Source of the DNA: Burkholderia sp. USMB20 | Lineage (GTDB): Bacteria; Pseudomonadota; Gammaproteobacteria; Burkholderiales; Burkholderiaceae | NCBI RefSeq assembly: GCF_000949135.2 | Contig: NZ_JTAN02000021.1 | Coordinates: 1,054,001-1,118,000, forward strand | Reading direction: 5' to 3' | Length of the DNA stretch: 64,000 nucleotides | Shown: positions 29,481-38,152 of the stretch, in pieces | How the letters are laid out: each line of letters starts with the position of its first letter | Numbering within the stretch: position 1 is the first letter of the stretch | Notes under the pieces: generated by a model | Database searches by the model: none | Told to the model about the DNA's origin: nothing | Seen by the model: only the letters and a program-made list of their open reading frames with translations | Position numbers and translations under genes: made by a program

Positions 29481-31439
29481 ATGCCCGCGTTGCCCAATGC
29501 TTCCCGTCGTCAGGCCCTGAAGATCCTCGCCGGCGCGCCCATGCTGCCCCTCTCCGGCCTCGCGCTGCCGGCCCTGCTGACCGGCTGCGGCGGCGACGAC
29601 AATCCGGTGGCGGCGACGCCGGCCGCCGCGTACACGTCGGCGGCGTTCTCGGCGATGGCCGCGCCCACGCTCGACAACGCGGCCGCGATGGCCACGACGA
29701 CGGTCGGCTCGACGCTGTCGGTGTCGTTCTCGGACGGCTCGTCGCGCAACTTCAAGCTCGCGTACCGACCGTTCTTCGTGACCGGCGACATGGTGCCGGA
29801 CGGCAAGGGCGGCACGACCCTCGCGGGCGGCTATTACGACATCAACAACCAGCCGATCATCGACCGCTCGGTGGCGGGCAAGGAGCGCCAGTTCTACTCG
29901 GACTGCCCGGACGGCAGCTCGCTGCTGACGCTGAAGAACGCCAGCGTCGCCGGCGTGAAGGGCAACACGGTGTTCGCGGTCGTGCAGTTCGAATACACGA
30001 CGCGCGACCAGGCAAGCGCGTCACAGTACGGCCAGCTGCCGTCGCCGATCGCGGTGATCACGCTCGACCAGGATCCGTCCAGCGGCGCGCTGAAGGTCGT
30101 CAAGTATCACAACGTCGACACGTCGAAGGCGCACGGCCTGTGGATCACGTGCGGCGCGAGCCTGTCGCCGTGGGGCACGCACCTGTCGAGCGAGGAATAC
30201 GAGCCGGATGCGACGAAGGCCGCGACCGACGCCCAGTTCAAGGCATTCAGCCGGAACACGTTCGGCGACGAGACGAAGGCGAACCCCTACCACTACGGCC
30301 ACCTGCCCGAGATCACGGTGAATCCGGACGGCACCGGCACGGTGAAGAAGCACTACTGCCTCGGCCGCATCTCGCACGAGCTGATCCAGGTGATGCCGGA
30401 CCAGCGCACCGTGATGATGGGTGACGACGCCACCAACGGCGGCCTGTTCATGTTCGTCGCCGACAAGGCGGCCGACCTGTCGGCCGGCACGCTGTACGTC
30501 GCGAAGTGGACGCAGACGTCGTCCGCCGGCGCGGGCAGCGCGACGCTCACCTGGATCAAAATCGGCCACGCGACGAGCAGCGAGATCGAGACGCTCGCGA
30601 ACACGCTGAAGGCGTCGGACATCATGGACCTGACGACGACCGACCCGAACGACGCGAGCTACACGAAGATCCACTTCGGCGGCAAGTTCAACTGGATGCG
30701 CGTGAAGCCCGGGATGGAAAAGGCGGCCGCGTTCCTCGAGACGCACCGCTACGCGGCGCTGATCGGCGGCAGCATGGCGTTCACGAAGCTCGAAGGCACG
30801 ACGGTCAACGCGAAGGACAAGATCGTCTACACGGCGATGTCGCGGATCGAGACGTCGATGGTCAGCGGCAATGCGGTGTCGCGCGACGTCGCGGTGGACA
30901 AGAAGATCGCCGCGGGCGCCGTCTATGCGCTGAACCTGAAGGCCGGCCAGCGCGACAAGTCGGGCAGCGCGATCGACAGCGAGTGGGTGCCGGTCGACAT
31001 GAGCGCGCCGGCCGCGCTCGTCGGCGAGGACCTCGCCGCGGCCGATGCGCTCGGCAACCTCGCGAACCCGGACAAGATCGCGAACCCCGACAACCTGAAG
31101 TTCTCCGAAAAGCTGCGCACGCTGTTCATCGGCGAAGACTCGGGCATGCACGTGAACAACTTCCTGTGGGCGTACAACGTCGACACGAAATCGCTCGCGC
31201 GCGTGCTGTCGTGCCCGGCCGGCGCCGAATCGACGGGCCTGCACGCGGTCGACGAGATCAATGGCTGGACCTACGTGATGAGCAACTTCCAGCACGTGGG
31301 CGACTGGGAGACGCCGCTGCACGACAAGGTCAAGGCGACGCTCGACCCGCTGGTGCGCGCGAACTACAAGGACCGCTTCGGCGCGAGCGTCGGCTACCTG
31401 ACGGCCGAGCCGACCAGCATCAAGCTCGCGAAGGCCTGA
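29481..31439 (+). CDS. PhoX-family (DUF839) phosphatase, Tat-exported
   Basis: A 652-residue protein of the PhoX alkaline-phosphatase family (Ca/Fe-dependent, unrelated to PhoA). The twin-arginine signal SRRQALK (8-14) is followed by a hydrophobic stretch ending LLTGC (Cys36), so it may also be lipidated. PhoX/DUF839 blocks are clear: HGLWITCGASLSPWGTHLSSEEYEPD, LGRISHELIQVMPDQRTVMMGDDATNGG and FIGEDSGMHVNNFLWAYNVDT, which supply the acidic metal ligands. ATG 29481 begins the signal. It converges with the secretion-like cluster at 31.6-41.6 kb, making it a candidate cargo (inference). No convincing Pho box was seen. Confidence 0.88.
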   Translation: MPALPNASRRQALKILAGAPMLPLSGLALPALLTGCGGDDNPVAATPAAAYTSAAFSAMAAPTLDNAAAMATTTVGSTLSVSFSDGSSRNFKLAYRPFFVTGDMVPDGKGGTTLAGGYYDINNQPIIDRSVAGKERQFYSDCPDGSSLLTLKNASVAGVKGNTVFAVVQFEYTTRDQASASQYGQLPSPIAVITLDQDPSSGALKVVKYHNVDTSKAHGLWITCGASLSPWGTHLSSEEYEPDATKAATDAQFKAFSRNTFGDETKANPYHYGHLPEITVNPDGTGTVKKHYCLGRISHELIQVMPDQRTVMMGDDATNGGLFMFVADKAADLSAGTLYVAKWTQTSSAGAGSATLTWIKIGHATSSEIETLANTLKASDIMDLTTTDPNDASYTKIHFGGKFNWMRVKPGMEKAAAFLETHRYAALIGGSMAFTKLEGTTVNAKDKIVYTAMSRIETSMVSGNAVSRDVAVDKKIAAGAVYALNLKAGQRDKSGSAIDSEWVPVDMSAPAALVGEDLAAADALGNLANPDKIANPDNLKFSEKLRTLFIGEDSGMHVNNFLWAYNVDTKSLARVLSCPAGAESTGLHAVDEINGWTYVMSNFQHVGDWETPLHDKVKATLDPLVRANYKDRFGASVGYLTAEPTSIKLAKA

Positions 31440-31444
31440 GCCTC

Positions 31445-31542
31445 TGACCGGGCGTCCCTGGCCGGGCGCACCTAACCGGGCGTCCCTGGTCGGACGTCCC
31501 TAACCGGGCGTCCCTAACCAGGCGCCCCTAGCCGGGCGCCCC
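31445..31542. repeat. 14-bp tandem repeat, 7 copies
   Basis: Seven contiguous imperfect copies of TAACCGGGCGTCCC begin immediately after the PhoX gene stop codon. Copies differ at one to four positions. The array lies between the phosphatase stop and its terminator, so it is transcribed as 3' untranslated RNA. Confidence 0.93.
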
Positions 31543-31586
31543 TTTCTTCATCACGTTTCATTCGTCGGCGCTCCACGCCGTTTTAC

Positions 31587-31619
31587 GCGCGATGCCCGTT
31601 GCGGGCGTCGCGCTTTTTT
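31587..31619 (+). terminator. Intrinsic terminator after the PhoX gene
   Basis: GCGCGATGCCCG and CGGGCGTCGCGC pair over 12 bp (one G-T) with a TTG loop, followed by six T residues. It separates phoX from the convergent secretion-like cluster. Confidence 0.88.
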
Positions 31620-31654
31620 GCGTGCGGCCTCTATCGCGTGGTACCGAATCCGCG

Positions 31655-32269
31655 TCAACGCAAGCCCGTCGGCACCTGTCCGGGCAGCGAGCCGCCCGGA
31701 AAACCGGACAGGCTCGGCGCACTGGCCGGCCGCGCCGGCGCCGCCGGCGACGCTTCGTCAGCCGATGCGGCCATACCCGGTGCGAGGTAAAGAAACTTCC
31801 ATTGCCGATAGGTTTCGAGGCCCTCGAAGTCCCTGTATCGATCCGGAAATCCCGCGCGCTTGATCGGCGCGCCATCCGAGCTGCTGGATACGCCGTAGAA
31901 CCGGTCGGCCCGCCACAGGAACGACCAGTCGTTCTTGCCGCTGACCGGATCCGGATATGCGCGGCGCAGATGATGCATGGGCGTGGCAAAGCGCGTATCG
32001 TCCAGCAGGTCGTCGACCGTTTGCGGATATACGCGCCCGACACGGTAGTACGCGACGATGGCCCTGCGGTACTGATCGCCGACGAACAGCAGTTGCCGCT
32101 CCTGTTCGCGGCGCCGCTGCAGCGACCAGACATCCAGCGCGCCGGCCAGCGCGATCGACATCAGCATCAGCGCGATCAGCAGCGCGAGCAGCACGAGCCC
32201 GCGCTGCCGCCCGCCGCGCAGGCGCGCATGCATCGCACGCGCGCGCGCGGCCCGGCCGGACCGGCTCAT
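31655..32269 (-). CDS. Atypical minor pseudopilin (GspK-like in lacking Glu5)
   Basis: A 204-residue pseudopilin-like protein and the last gene of the cluster. The N-terminal helix follows a basic leader ending QRG, then LVLLALLIALMLMSIALAG, but position +1 is Leu rather than Phe and the conserved Glu at +5 is Ala. Loss of Glu5 is a hallmark of tip-located minor pseudopilins such as GspK. The globular part (residues 60-170) has pilin-like VGDQYRRAIVAYYR and YPDPVSGKNDW blocks and ends in a Pro/Ala-rich tail. ATG 32269 overlaps the stop of the preceding pseudopilin gene (ATGA). Confidence 0.75.
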   Translation of the reverse strand: MSRSGRAARARAMHARLRGGRQRGLVLLALLIALMLMSIALAGALDVWSLQRRREQERQLLFVGDQYRRAIVAYYRVGRVYPQTVDDLLDDTRFATPMHHLRRAYPDPVSGKNDWSFLWRADRFYGVSSSSDGAPIKRAGFPDRYRDFEGLETYRQWKFLYLAPGMAASADEASPAAPARPASAPSLSGFPGGSLPGQVPTGLR

Positions 32270-32682
32270 TTCACCGCCCCGGCCACGCCCGCCGTTCCCG
32301 CCGTTCCCGCCACGCCCGGCGGCGCGCCTTGCACACCGCTCGCGGGCCCCACATCGTAGACGCCCGGCTTGGTGTCGTCCGGCGATGCGATCGTCGCCCA
32401 TTTGTCGTCGCCGTTCACCGGATCGACCGGAACCGCGCGCAAGTAGTGCTTCGCGACCAGTTCGTCGAGCGTGTCGGGGTATTGCCCGTTGTCACCGTAA
32501 TACTGGTCGATCGCATTGCGCATCACCGCGAGGTTCTGCCGCCGCACCTGTTCCTTCCCGCGCTCGATGCTGTGCATGTAGCGCGGCACGGCCAAGGTCA
32601 GAAGCAGCCCGATGATGGCCATCACGACCACGATTTCGATCAGCGTAAAGCCGCGGATCCTGCGCATGCGAGCGGGTTTCAT
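32266..32682 (-). CDS. Type II secretion/pilus pseudopilin (GspG-like)
   Basis: A 138-residue pseudopilin. The prepilin peptidase site RIRG|FTLIEIVVVMAIIGLLLT has the Gly-1, Phe+1 and Glu+5 residues, followed by LAVPRYMHSIERGKEQVRRQNL and a QYYGDNGQYPDTLDEL block typical of major-pseudopilin folds (compare the GspG at 41.1 kb). It ends in a Gly/Ala/Val-rich tail. The leader is only about 11 residues. It is followed by, and overlaps, the last gene of the cluster. Confidence 0.88.
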   Translation of the reverse strand: MKPARMRRIRGFTLIEIVVVMAIIGLLLTLAVPRYMHSIERGKEQVRRQNLAVMRNAIDQYYGDNGQYPDTLDELVAKHYLRAVPVDPVNGDDKWATIASPDDTKPGVYDVGPASGVQGAPPGVAGTAGTAGVAGAVK

Positions 32683-32691
32683 GATGAACCG

Positions 32692-33225
32692 TCACCATTG
32701 TTTGTACGGAATGCCGTTGATGCCGACGCGAGCGGATTTCGAGGTCACGTCGAACACGTCCTTGCCGGGCTCCATGCCGGCAGGAGCCGCGTCGGCCGAC
32801 GGGTCCGGCGGCGTGCCGTACGCGCGCACATCCCAGGTGTCCTCGGCCGGCGTATCAGGATCGCCGGCGAAGAACGGATCGCGCGGCACGCGGCGCAGGA
32901 ACGTCATCATGCCGCCCTTCGGGTCGCGGACGTTCTTCACGCCCGTCACGAGCACGGCCAGCGACGGCGGATAGCCGGACGCTTCCGCCTCCTTTTCGAT
33001 CTGCCCCGCATCGCTCGCATCCTTGTACGCATCGAGCGCCGTGCGAATCTCGCGCAACGCGGCACTCAGCTCCTGCTCCTTCTGACGCTGCACGATCAGT
33101 TCGGAGAACGGCATGATCGCGAGCGCGAGGATCGACACGAGCGCGAGCGTGATGACCATCTCGATCAACGTGAAGCCGCGCCGGCCGACGCGGCCAATGC
33201 GAGGCGCTGCGCGGCGGGCGTTCAC
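32692..33225 (-). CDS. Type II secretion/pilus pseudopilin
   Basis: A 177-residue pseudopilin with cleavage site GRRG|FTLIEMVITLALVSILALA, containing Phe+1 and Glu+5. The following helix IVQRQKEQELSAALREIRTALDAYKDAS is unusually long and charged, and the C-terminal domain contains RRVPRDPFF..PDTPAEDTWDVRAY, resembling GspG/GspH-type proteins. The start is GTG 33225. It lies three bases after the stop codon that the secretin gene would have if its tail frameshifts are repaired, supporting translational coupling. Confidence 0.85.
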   Translation of the reverse strand: MNARRAAPRIGRVGRRGFTLIEMVITLALVSILALAIMPFSELIVQRQKEQELSAALREIRTALDAYKDASDAGQIEKEAEASGYPPSLAVLVTGVKNVRDPKGGMMTFLRRVPRDPFFAGDPDTPAEDTWDVRAYGTPPDPSADAAPAGMEPGKDVFDVTSKSARVGINGIPYKQW

Positions 33226-33228
33226 GGC

Positions 33229-33666
33229 TCACTTCCCGATCGGGCGAAGCGGGTTTTCGTTCGGGATATCGCCCGCCGGCATCTGCAGCGTCGGAGCGGG
33301 CGACGCCGGCGCGGCGGCCGGCGCATTGGCCGCCGCGGCGCCTGCTCGGCCGGTGCCGGCGACGCAACCGGCGTCACGGTGGTGCCCGGCGCGGGCGCCA
33401 CTTCATTGCCGCCGCGCGGCGCCTGCGCCGCGCCGCAGCCGGCTGCTCCGCCGCGGCGGCCCGGGCCGGCGCGGGCAATCCCGGCTGAGACCTCGAAAAC
33501 CGCCGCCGTACGGGTCGGGCGCGGCGTCGTGCGCGGTGCGGCCGGCAGCTGCCCGAACGCGCCGCTCTGCGGCGATGGCTGCGCACGGTTCGCCGCGGCC
33601 TCCAGCGGCGACGGCGCGCCGCCCGACGTCCCGCCGCCACGCTGCCCGGAACGACCTTCGCCTCCG
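33229..33666 (-). other. Scrambled 3' part of the secretin gene (apparent multiple frameshifts)
   Basis: Plausible protein sequence jumps between all three frames here. The secretin frame turns Arg-rich after KVVPGS. A second frame gives PSPLEAAANRAQPSPQSGAFG, then a third AAPDPYGGGF, the first frame again GLPAPARAAAAEQPAAA, the second APAPGTTVTPVASPAPA, and the third APTLQMPAGDIPNENPLRPIGK ending at a stop (33229-33231). The flanks are clean. Several single-base indels in one very GC-rich stretch suggest sequence error or a decayed tail. Confidence 0.6.
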
Positions 33667-35557
33667 GCGCCGCGGGGGCCTTCGCCTCTGGCGCCGCCGG
33701 CGCCTTCGCGTCCGTCGCCGCGGGCGCCTCCGCATTCAGCGCCACCGGGTCGAGTCGCAACTGGTCGGCATGCACGTTGACGTCGGTGCCCGACCACACT
33801 TCCTGCGTGTCCGCATCCGCCGCAACCTGCGGGCGGACGATATGCGGCGTGATCTGCAGCACGATCTCGGTCTTCTTGTGATCGCCGCCGTGATCCGAGA
33901 ACAGGCGGCCGAGCACCGGCAACTGGCCAAGGCCCGGCACCTTGTTCGCGTTGCGGCGGTCCTCGTCCGAGATCAGGCCGCCCATGATCTGCGTTTCGCC
34001 GTCCCGAAGCCGCAGGCTGGTCGACGCACTGCGCGTGCCGATCTGATACGCGAGCGAACTCAGCCCCTGCGAGTTGCCGCTCGAGATCGTGTTGGTGATG
34101 TTGCTGACTTCGAGATTCAGCTTGATGCCGACGTCGCCGTCGCGATAAACCTGCGGCTCGACCTCGAGCTTGATGCCCACGTCGAGGTACTGGATCATCT
34201 GCGTAAATGACGGGCCGCTGGTGCTCGGCGTGCTCGAGCTCGAAATCACCGGCACCTTGTCGCCGATCATGATGCGCGCCTTCTCCTTGTTGCGCGCGCG
34301 GATGCGCGGGCTCGCGAGGAGGTTCGCGTCGGTGTCGGTCAGCTTGAAGTCCGCGGTGGCCGACAGGCCGCTCACGTTCAGCGCATTGATCGGCAGATGA
34401 TGCAGCACGCCCCAGGTATCGGCCGAGCTCGGCGTCGACACCGTAAACGAGTTGGGCCAGTTGATGCCGAGTTGCGATATCCGGTCGTGCGATACCTCCA
34501 GCACCTCGACCTCGAGCATCACCTCCGGCTCCGGCAAGTCCTGGGCGGTGATCATTTCCTCGGCGACCTTGATCGTGTCCGGCGTGCCGCGGATCGTCAC
34601 CGAGTTCGCGCGCTCGTCGATCACGGCCTCCTTCACCTTCAGCAGGCTCTTCAGCAGCGACTGGATCTGCTTCGCATCGACGTTCGACAGCTGGAACGTG
34701 CGCACCTTGAGCTCCTGGTATTCGAGCTCCTTGGCCGGCGTCGCCGGGTAGATGAACAGCGTGTTCGCATTCATCTGCTTCTTGTCGAGCTGGTTCTGCA
34801 ACAGGATCATGTCGACCGTGTCCTGCAGCGACGCGTTCTGCACGAAGATCGTCGTCTTCAGGTCGGCGCGCACGTCGCGATCGAAAATGACGTTCAGCCC
34901 GGACGTCCGCGACAAGGCCTCGAACACCATCCGCACGTTCGCGTCGCGGAACTGCAGCGACACCGGCGTGCGCATGATCGACGACGCCGCGAGCTTGTCG
35001 TCGCGGTCCGCGTGTTGCTGGCGGCGCTTTTCGTCGAGTTCCGCCTGCATCCGCATCGCCATCGCGTTGGCCGGATCCTCGACCAGCACGCGATGCACGC
35101 GTTCGGCGGCCTGCGTGTACGAACCGCGCTTCATCATGCGGTCCGCTTCCTGCAGGATCGCGAGATGCTTGCGGTCCTGGTCGATCATCGCGCCGATCCG
35201 GCGCGCGCGCTCGCTGGTCGGATCGAGCTGCTTCGCCATGTAGACGGAGCGCGCCGCGTCGTCGAATTCGTTCTGCTGACGAAACGCGTCCGCGTTGTCG
35301 AGCAGCTGGGCGACCGAGTCGTTGCGCTCGTGCAACGCGTCGATCTTCACCTGCGCATTGGTCGGATCGTCCTGAAGGTTCGGCACATGCGCGCAGCCGC
35401 CGCATGCGAGCAGCGCCACGGCGATCGCCAGCGCGCGTTGCGTCGCGCAGCGGGGCGCCGGTGCGGGTCGCGCACCGGCCGGGGTGACGGAGCCAAGGCG
35501 TGTCGACGGGCCGCCGTCCCCGTTGCGGCGCACATTCCGTGTCAGTACGGTTTCCAT
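33374..35557 (-). CDS. gspD: Secretin of type II secretion/pilus system (GspD-like), frameshifted 3' end
   Basis: Outer-membrane secretin forming the exit channel. As read it is 727 residues. A lipoprotein-like signal ends LLAC (Cys52). Residues ~70-170 contain TPR-like repeats, then N-domains (FRDANVRMVFEALSRTSGLNVIFDRDV, TLFIYPATPAKELEYQELKVRTFQL) and the secretin core with VEVLEVSHDRISQLGINWP, DANLLASPRIRARNKEKARIMIGDKVPV and LRDGETQIMGGLISDEDRRNANKVPGLGQLPVLGRLF. The TPR region before the N-domains is not standard for GspD. After about residue 640 the frame degrades to Arg-rich sequence; the likely true stop is at 33229. The core is complete, so the product may still function. Confidence 0.87.
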   Translation of the reverse strand: METVLTRNVRRNGDGGPSTRLGSVTPAGARPAPAPRCATQRALAIAVALLACGGCAHVPNLQDDPTNAQVKIDALHERNDSVAQLLDNADAFRQQNEFDDAARSVYMAKQLDPTSERARRIGAMIDQDRKHLAILQEADRMMKRGSYTQAAERVHRVLVEDPANAMAMRMQAELDEKRRQQHADRDDKLAASSIMRTPVSLQFRDANVRMVFEALSRTSGLNVIFDRDVRADLKTTIFVQNASLQDTVDMILLQNQLDKKQMNANTLFIYPATPAKELEYQELKVRTFQLSNVDAKQIQSLLKSLLKVKEAVIDERANSVTIRGTPDTIKVAEEMITAQDLPEPEVMLEVEVLEVSHDRISQLGINWPNSFTVSTPSSADTWGVLHHLPINALNVSGLSATADFKLTDTDANLLASPRIRARNKEKARIMIGDKVPVISSSSTPSTSGPSFTQMIQYLDVGIKLEVEPQVYRDGDVGIKLNLEVSNITNTISSGNSQGLSSLAYQIGTRSASTSLRLRDGETQIMGGLISDEDRRNANKVPGLGQLPVLGRLFSDHGGDHKKTEIVLQITPHIVRPQVAADADTQEVWSGTDVNVHADQLRLDPVALNAEAPAATDAKAPAAPEAKAPAAPEAKVVPGSVAAGRRAARRRRWRPRRTVRSHRRRAARSGSCRPHRARRRARPVRRRFSRSQPGLPAPARAAAAEQPAAARRRRRAAAMKWRPRRAPP

Positions 35558-36199
35558 TTACTTTCCTTCCACTGAAATGGGCACCATCTGGATCTGGTTC
35601 AGCGGCAGATAGGTGAGCACCACGTTCGCCTCGGACACCGACTCGACGCGATACTGGCTGTCGATCACATCGCCCGGCGAAACGATCAGCAACTGGTCTC
35701 CGTTGCCGAGAAACACTTGCGGCTTCGCCGACTTGGCATCCTGCTGGCCGAGATAGACGAACGGCACCGGCGGCGCGGTCGGCGGCGCCGGACGCGTTTC
35801 GGGCGGCGGCGGCACGACGGGCGGCGGCGGCAGCCATGACGACGCCGTGAAGGGATCGTGCGCAGCTTCGACGGACACGGGCGCACGCAATGCGGCGAGC
35901 TGTTCCCGCGCGGTCGCCGCCGCGTCATGCGGCGCGGGTACGTCATGCGCCGCGGGCAACGACGCGGGCGCAGGCGCGGCGGCATGCGAGGCCGCCGCAA
36001 GGCCTGCGCGTGCGCGTGCCGGCGCGGGCGCCACGCGCGCACCGTCGCGATGGACGATGCCGCTTGCCGCGGCCGGTGCCGGCTGCTGCATCGCCGCCAC
36101 CAGCACGCGATATCCGGTACCGGCGACGACGAGGCAGCCCAGCACGAGCACAAGCACGAGTCGATTGCGCGAAGCGGGTTTGATCACGGCGGAGATCAT
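35558..36199 (-). CDS. Inner-membrane protein, PilP/GspC-like
   Basis: A 213-residue bitopic protein. A short cytoplasmic N-terminus and a single helix (RLVLVLVLGCLVVAGTGYRVLVA) lead into a long Ala/Pro-rich periplasmic linker with a polyproline stretch (PPPPVVPPPPETRPAP). The C-terminal small domain (FVYLGQQDAKSAKPQVFLGNGDQLLIVSPGDVIDSQYRVESVSEANVVLTYLPLNQIQMV) has the HR/PilP-type beta fold. Such proteins connect the inner-membrane platform to the secretin, whose gene follows at once. It overlaps the previous gene by ATGA. I cannot choose between the GspC and PilP names. Confidence 0.78.
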   Translation of the reverse strand: MISAVIKPASRNRLVLVLVLGCLVVAGTGYRVLVAAMQQPAPAAASGIVHRDGARVAPAPARARAGLAAASHAAAPAPASLPAAHDVPAPHDAAATAREQLAALRAPVSVEAAHDPFTASSWLPPPPVVPPPPETRPAPPTAPPVPFVYLGQQDAKSAKPQVFLGNGDQLLIVSPGDVIDSQYRVESVSEANVVLTYLPLNQIQMVPISVEGK

Positions 36200-36762
36200 G
36201 GCTGGGCGCTCCGATAGACGAGTTCGAAACGAACCCGCGCGTCGAGAATGCTGCTGCCCACCGCCGGACGCTCGACGTGGATTTCCTGCAGCGCCGCGTT
36301 CGGCACGTGGTTCAGCACCGATGCGAGAAAATGCCGGATCGCGCCGTACTGATCCTTCACGGGCAGCATCACCTGGTAGCGCGTGAAGCGCGCCCCCGAC
36401 TCGGTCGTCATCTGGTACTCGGCGGAGCCGAGCGCCAGATGGCTGTCGCGCGCCTGCTCGAAGATCGACGCGATGTCGTCCGCGCTTTGCGAAAAGCGCG
36501 GAAAGAGCGCCGGCAACGTGTCGAGCATCGTCGCGTCCGCCGCCGTGCCGCGCACGTCGGCCGGACGCTGGCCGCGTGCGGCGCGCGCGACGCCCGCCGG
36601 AACCTGCATCGCGCGCGTGTCGGCCTCCACGCCGGCGAGCGCCGCATACGTGATGCCCGCGGCACCGAGCATCAGGATCCCGGCGAGCCCCGGCAGACCG
36701 AATGCGCGCCGCCACGCGAACCGAAGCGTGAGCAGGCGGTCCGCGAAACGATCGGCTTTCAT
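36196..36762 (-). CDS. Inner-membrane platform protein, PilO/GspM-like
   Basis: A 188-residue bitopic protein. A basic N-terminus (residues 1-22) and one membrane helix (LAGILMLGAAGITYAALAGV) precede a periplasmic domain with a helical stretch (MLDTLPALFPRFSQSADDIASIFEQAR) and a ferredoxin-like alpha/beta part (YQVMLPVKDQYGAIRHFLASVLNHVPNAALQEIHVER). That is the layout of PilO and GspM. It overlaps its neighbours on both sides by ATGA, so it is co-translated with the PilN- and PilP-like proteins. Confidence 0.72.
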   Translation of the reverse strand: MKADRFADRLLTLRFAWRRAFGLPGLAGILMLGAAGITYAALAGVEADTRAMQVPAGVARAARGQRPADVRGTAADATMLDTLPALFPRFSQSADDIASIFEQARDSHLALGSAEYQMTTESGARFTRYQVMLPVKDQYGAIRHFLASVLNHVPNAALQEIHVERPAVGSSILDARVRFELVYRSAQP

Positions 36763-37289
36763 GATTTCCTCCAGACGGCCGTGATCTGGAAACGCACCGG
36801 CTTTCCCGCCACGTTCTCCTCGACGAGGTGGCCGTTGAGCGTCGCCTCGCGCAGCACGTCGCTCGTCTGCAAGTACTTCAGGTACGCGATCATCGCGTCC
36901 GGGTCCTTCGCTTCGGCCGTGATGCGAATCTGGCCCTGTGCCGGGTTCTGGTCGATGCCGATCAGTGCGACGTCATGGCCCGGATAGTCTTCGACGATCG
37001 AGAAGAGCGTCTGCCACGGCACGGTCAGTTCGCGCAGCACGGCCTGGCTCTGCTTTTCCGCGAGCCGGGCGGCCGCGGTCGGCGGCGGCTTCACAACGTG
37101 TTGTTGCGCGAACGTGCGATGCTGAACGAGCGCCAGCGCGTCCCGGATGCGATCGTTCTCCGCATACGCGTGCCAGAGCCGGACGGCGCACGCGCCCCAC
37201 AGCAGCGCGGCGACGCCGAGCAGGATCGCGCCGCTCACGCCGATACGGGCGCGGCGCCGGCAAAAATCGATGTCGAGCGTGCGGCTCAT
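36759..37289 (-). CDS. Inner-membrane platform protein, PilN-like
   Basis: A 176-residue bitopic protein with an N-terminal cytoplasmic segment (MSRTLDIDFCRRRARIG), one membrane helix (VSGAILLGVAALLWGACAVRLW), a coiled stretch, and a periplasmic domain with LTVPWQTLFSIVEDYPGHDVALIGIDQNPAQGQIRITAEAKDPDAMIAYLKYLQ. This is the PilN / fimbrial-assembly fold. The N-terminus of PilN normally contacts PilM, and the gene before it is PilM-like. ATG 37289 overlaps that stop (ATGA). Confidence 0.76.
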   Translation of the reverse strand: MSRTLDIDFCRRRARIGVSGAILLGVAALLWGACAVRLWHAYAENDRIRDALALVQHRTFAQQHVVKPPPTAAARLAEKQSQAVLRELTVPWQTLFSIVEDYPGHDVALIGIDQNPAQGQIRITAEAKDPDAMIAYLKYLQTSDVLREATLNGHLVEENVAGKPVRFQITAVWRKS

Positions 37290-38152
37290 GATGCGTACTC
37301 CAGCAACCGGCGCGCAGGCGAACCGTCGAGCGCCGCGCGGCCCGGCAGCACGGCCGCGGCAAAACGCGCCTCGAACGGCGCGGCATCCGTGTCGACGCCG
37401 CACAGATAGACCTTGCAGTCGTCGCGCGTCAGGCCCGTGCGCGTCGCCGAGCGCTCGAACAGCTGCTCGGCGAGTTCGGCAAGCCTCGCCGCATCGCCGG
37501 ACTCGCCCGGAAAGAGGCGCTGCGCGTCGTACGCGGTCCACTCGCCGCGCTCGATCATGACCGCCTGCAGCAACGCCTCGCCGACGACGAGCAGCATCGC
37601 GTCGCCGTCCGGCTTCACCGCAACCCGATCGAGCGTCTCCGGAAGTCCCGCGCGCAGGCAGCGGATGCGGACGTCGCCGGCTGCGCCCGTCCCGAGAATG
37701 CCGTCGTACAGCGTGCGCGGCAGCGCGCTGGCAAAGAGCACACGGCCGCCGCGCCGCACGTCGAAGCGCGTGACCAGCGACTCGGCGGCGACCCCGTAGG
37801 TGTCGGAGAAATGCGCGAGCGCGATGTCCTCGAGCTCGCGCGCGTGCAGCGCGCGGAAGTCGCCGCGCAGGATCGCATGGCAACACCAGAAATCGTCGAG
37901 CACGACGTGCGCGCCGCGCTTGGGCGGCCGCTTCGCGTTGCCGTCGCTGCCGGCCGTCGCGGCCAGCGCGGCACCCAGCGCGTCGAGCACCCCCGTCTCG
38001 CTCCCGAACCGTTCGTCGGGGATGACGACGCTGAGCGGATCGGCGGCGAACCCGCTCCGGCCCGGCCGCCACGGTGCGCGCGGGCGGATGCCGACGACGA
38101 TCTCGCGCGTGCCGACGCCGATCGCGAGCCGATCATTCGACCATGGTGACAC
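37286..38152 (-). CDS. Cytoplasmic platform protein, PilM/GspL-like
   Basis: A 288-residue protein probably of actin-like fold that recruits the ATPase to the membrane platform. Visible pieces are an N-terminal strand region (DRLAIGVGTREIVVGIR), VVLDDFWCCHAILRGDF and a KPDGDAMLLVVGEALLQAVMIERGEW segment. There is no transmembrane helix, which fits PilM better than full-length GspL. The GTG start at 38152 lies inside the end of the gspE-like gene (20-base overlap). Assignment rests on position between GspE and PilN-like genes and on weak sequence features. Confidence 0.65.
   Translation of the reverse strand: MSPWSNDRLAIGVGTREIVVGIRPRAPWRPGRSGFAADPLSVVIPDERFGSETGVLDALGAALAATAGSDGNAKRPPKRGAHVVLDDFWCCHAILRGDFRALHARELEDIALAHFSDTYGVAAESLVTRFDVRRGGRVLFASALPRTLYDGILGTGAAGDVRIRCLRAGLPETLDRVAVKPDGDAMLLVVGEALLQAVMIERGEWTAYDAQRLFPGESGDAARLAELAEQLFERSATRTGLTRDDCKVYLCGVDTDAAPFEARFAAAVLPGRAALDGSPARRLLEYAS

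Noticed and set aside
31445-31542. Tandem repeats considered as a CRISPR array
   Set aside because: Units are contiguous 14-mers without spacers, and no cas gene is present; the same holds for the hexanucleotide tract.
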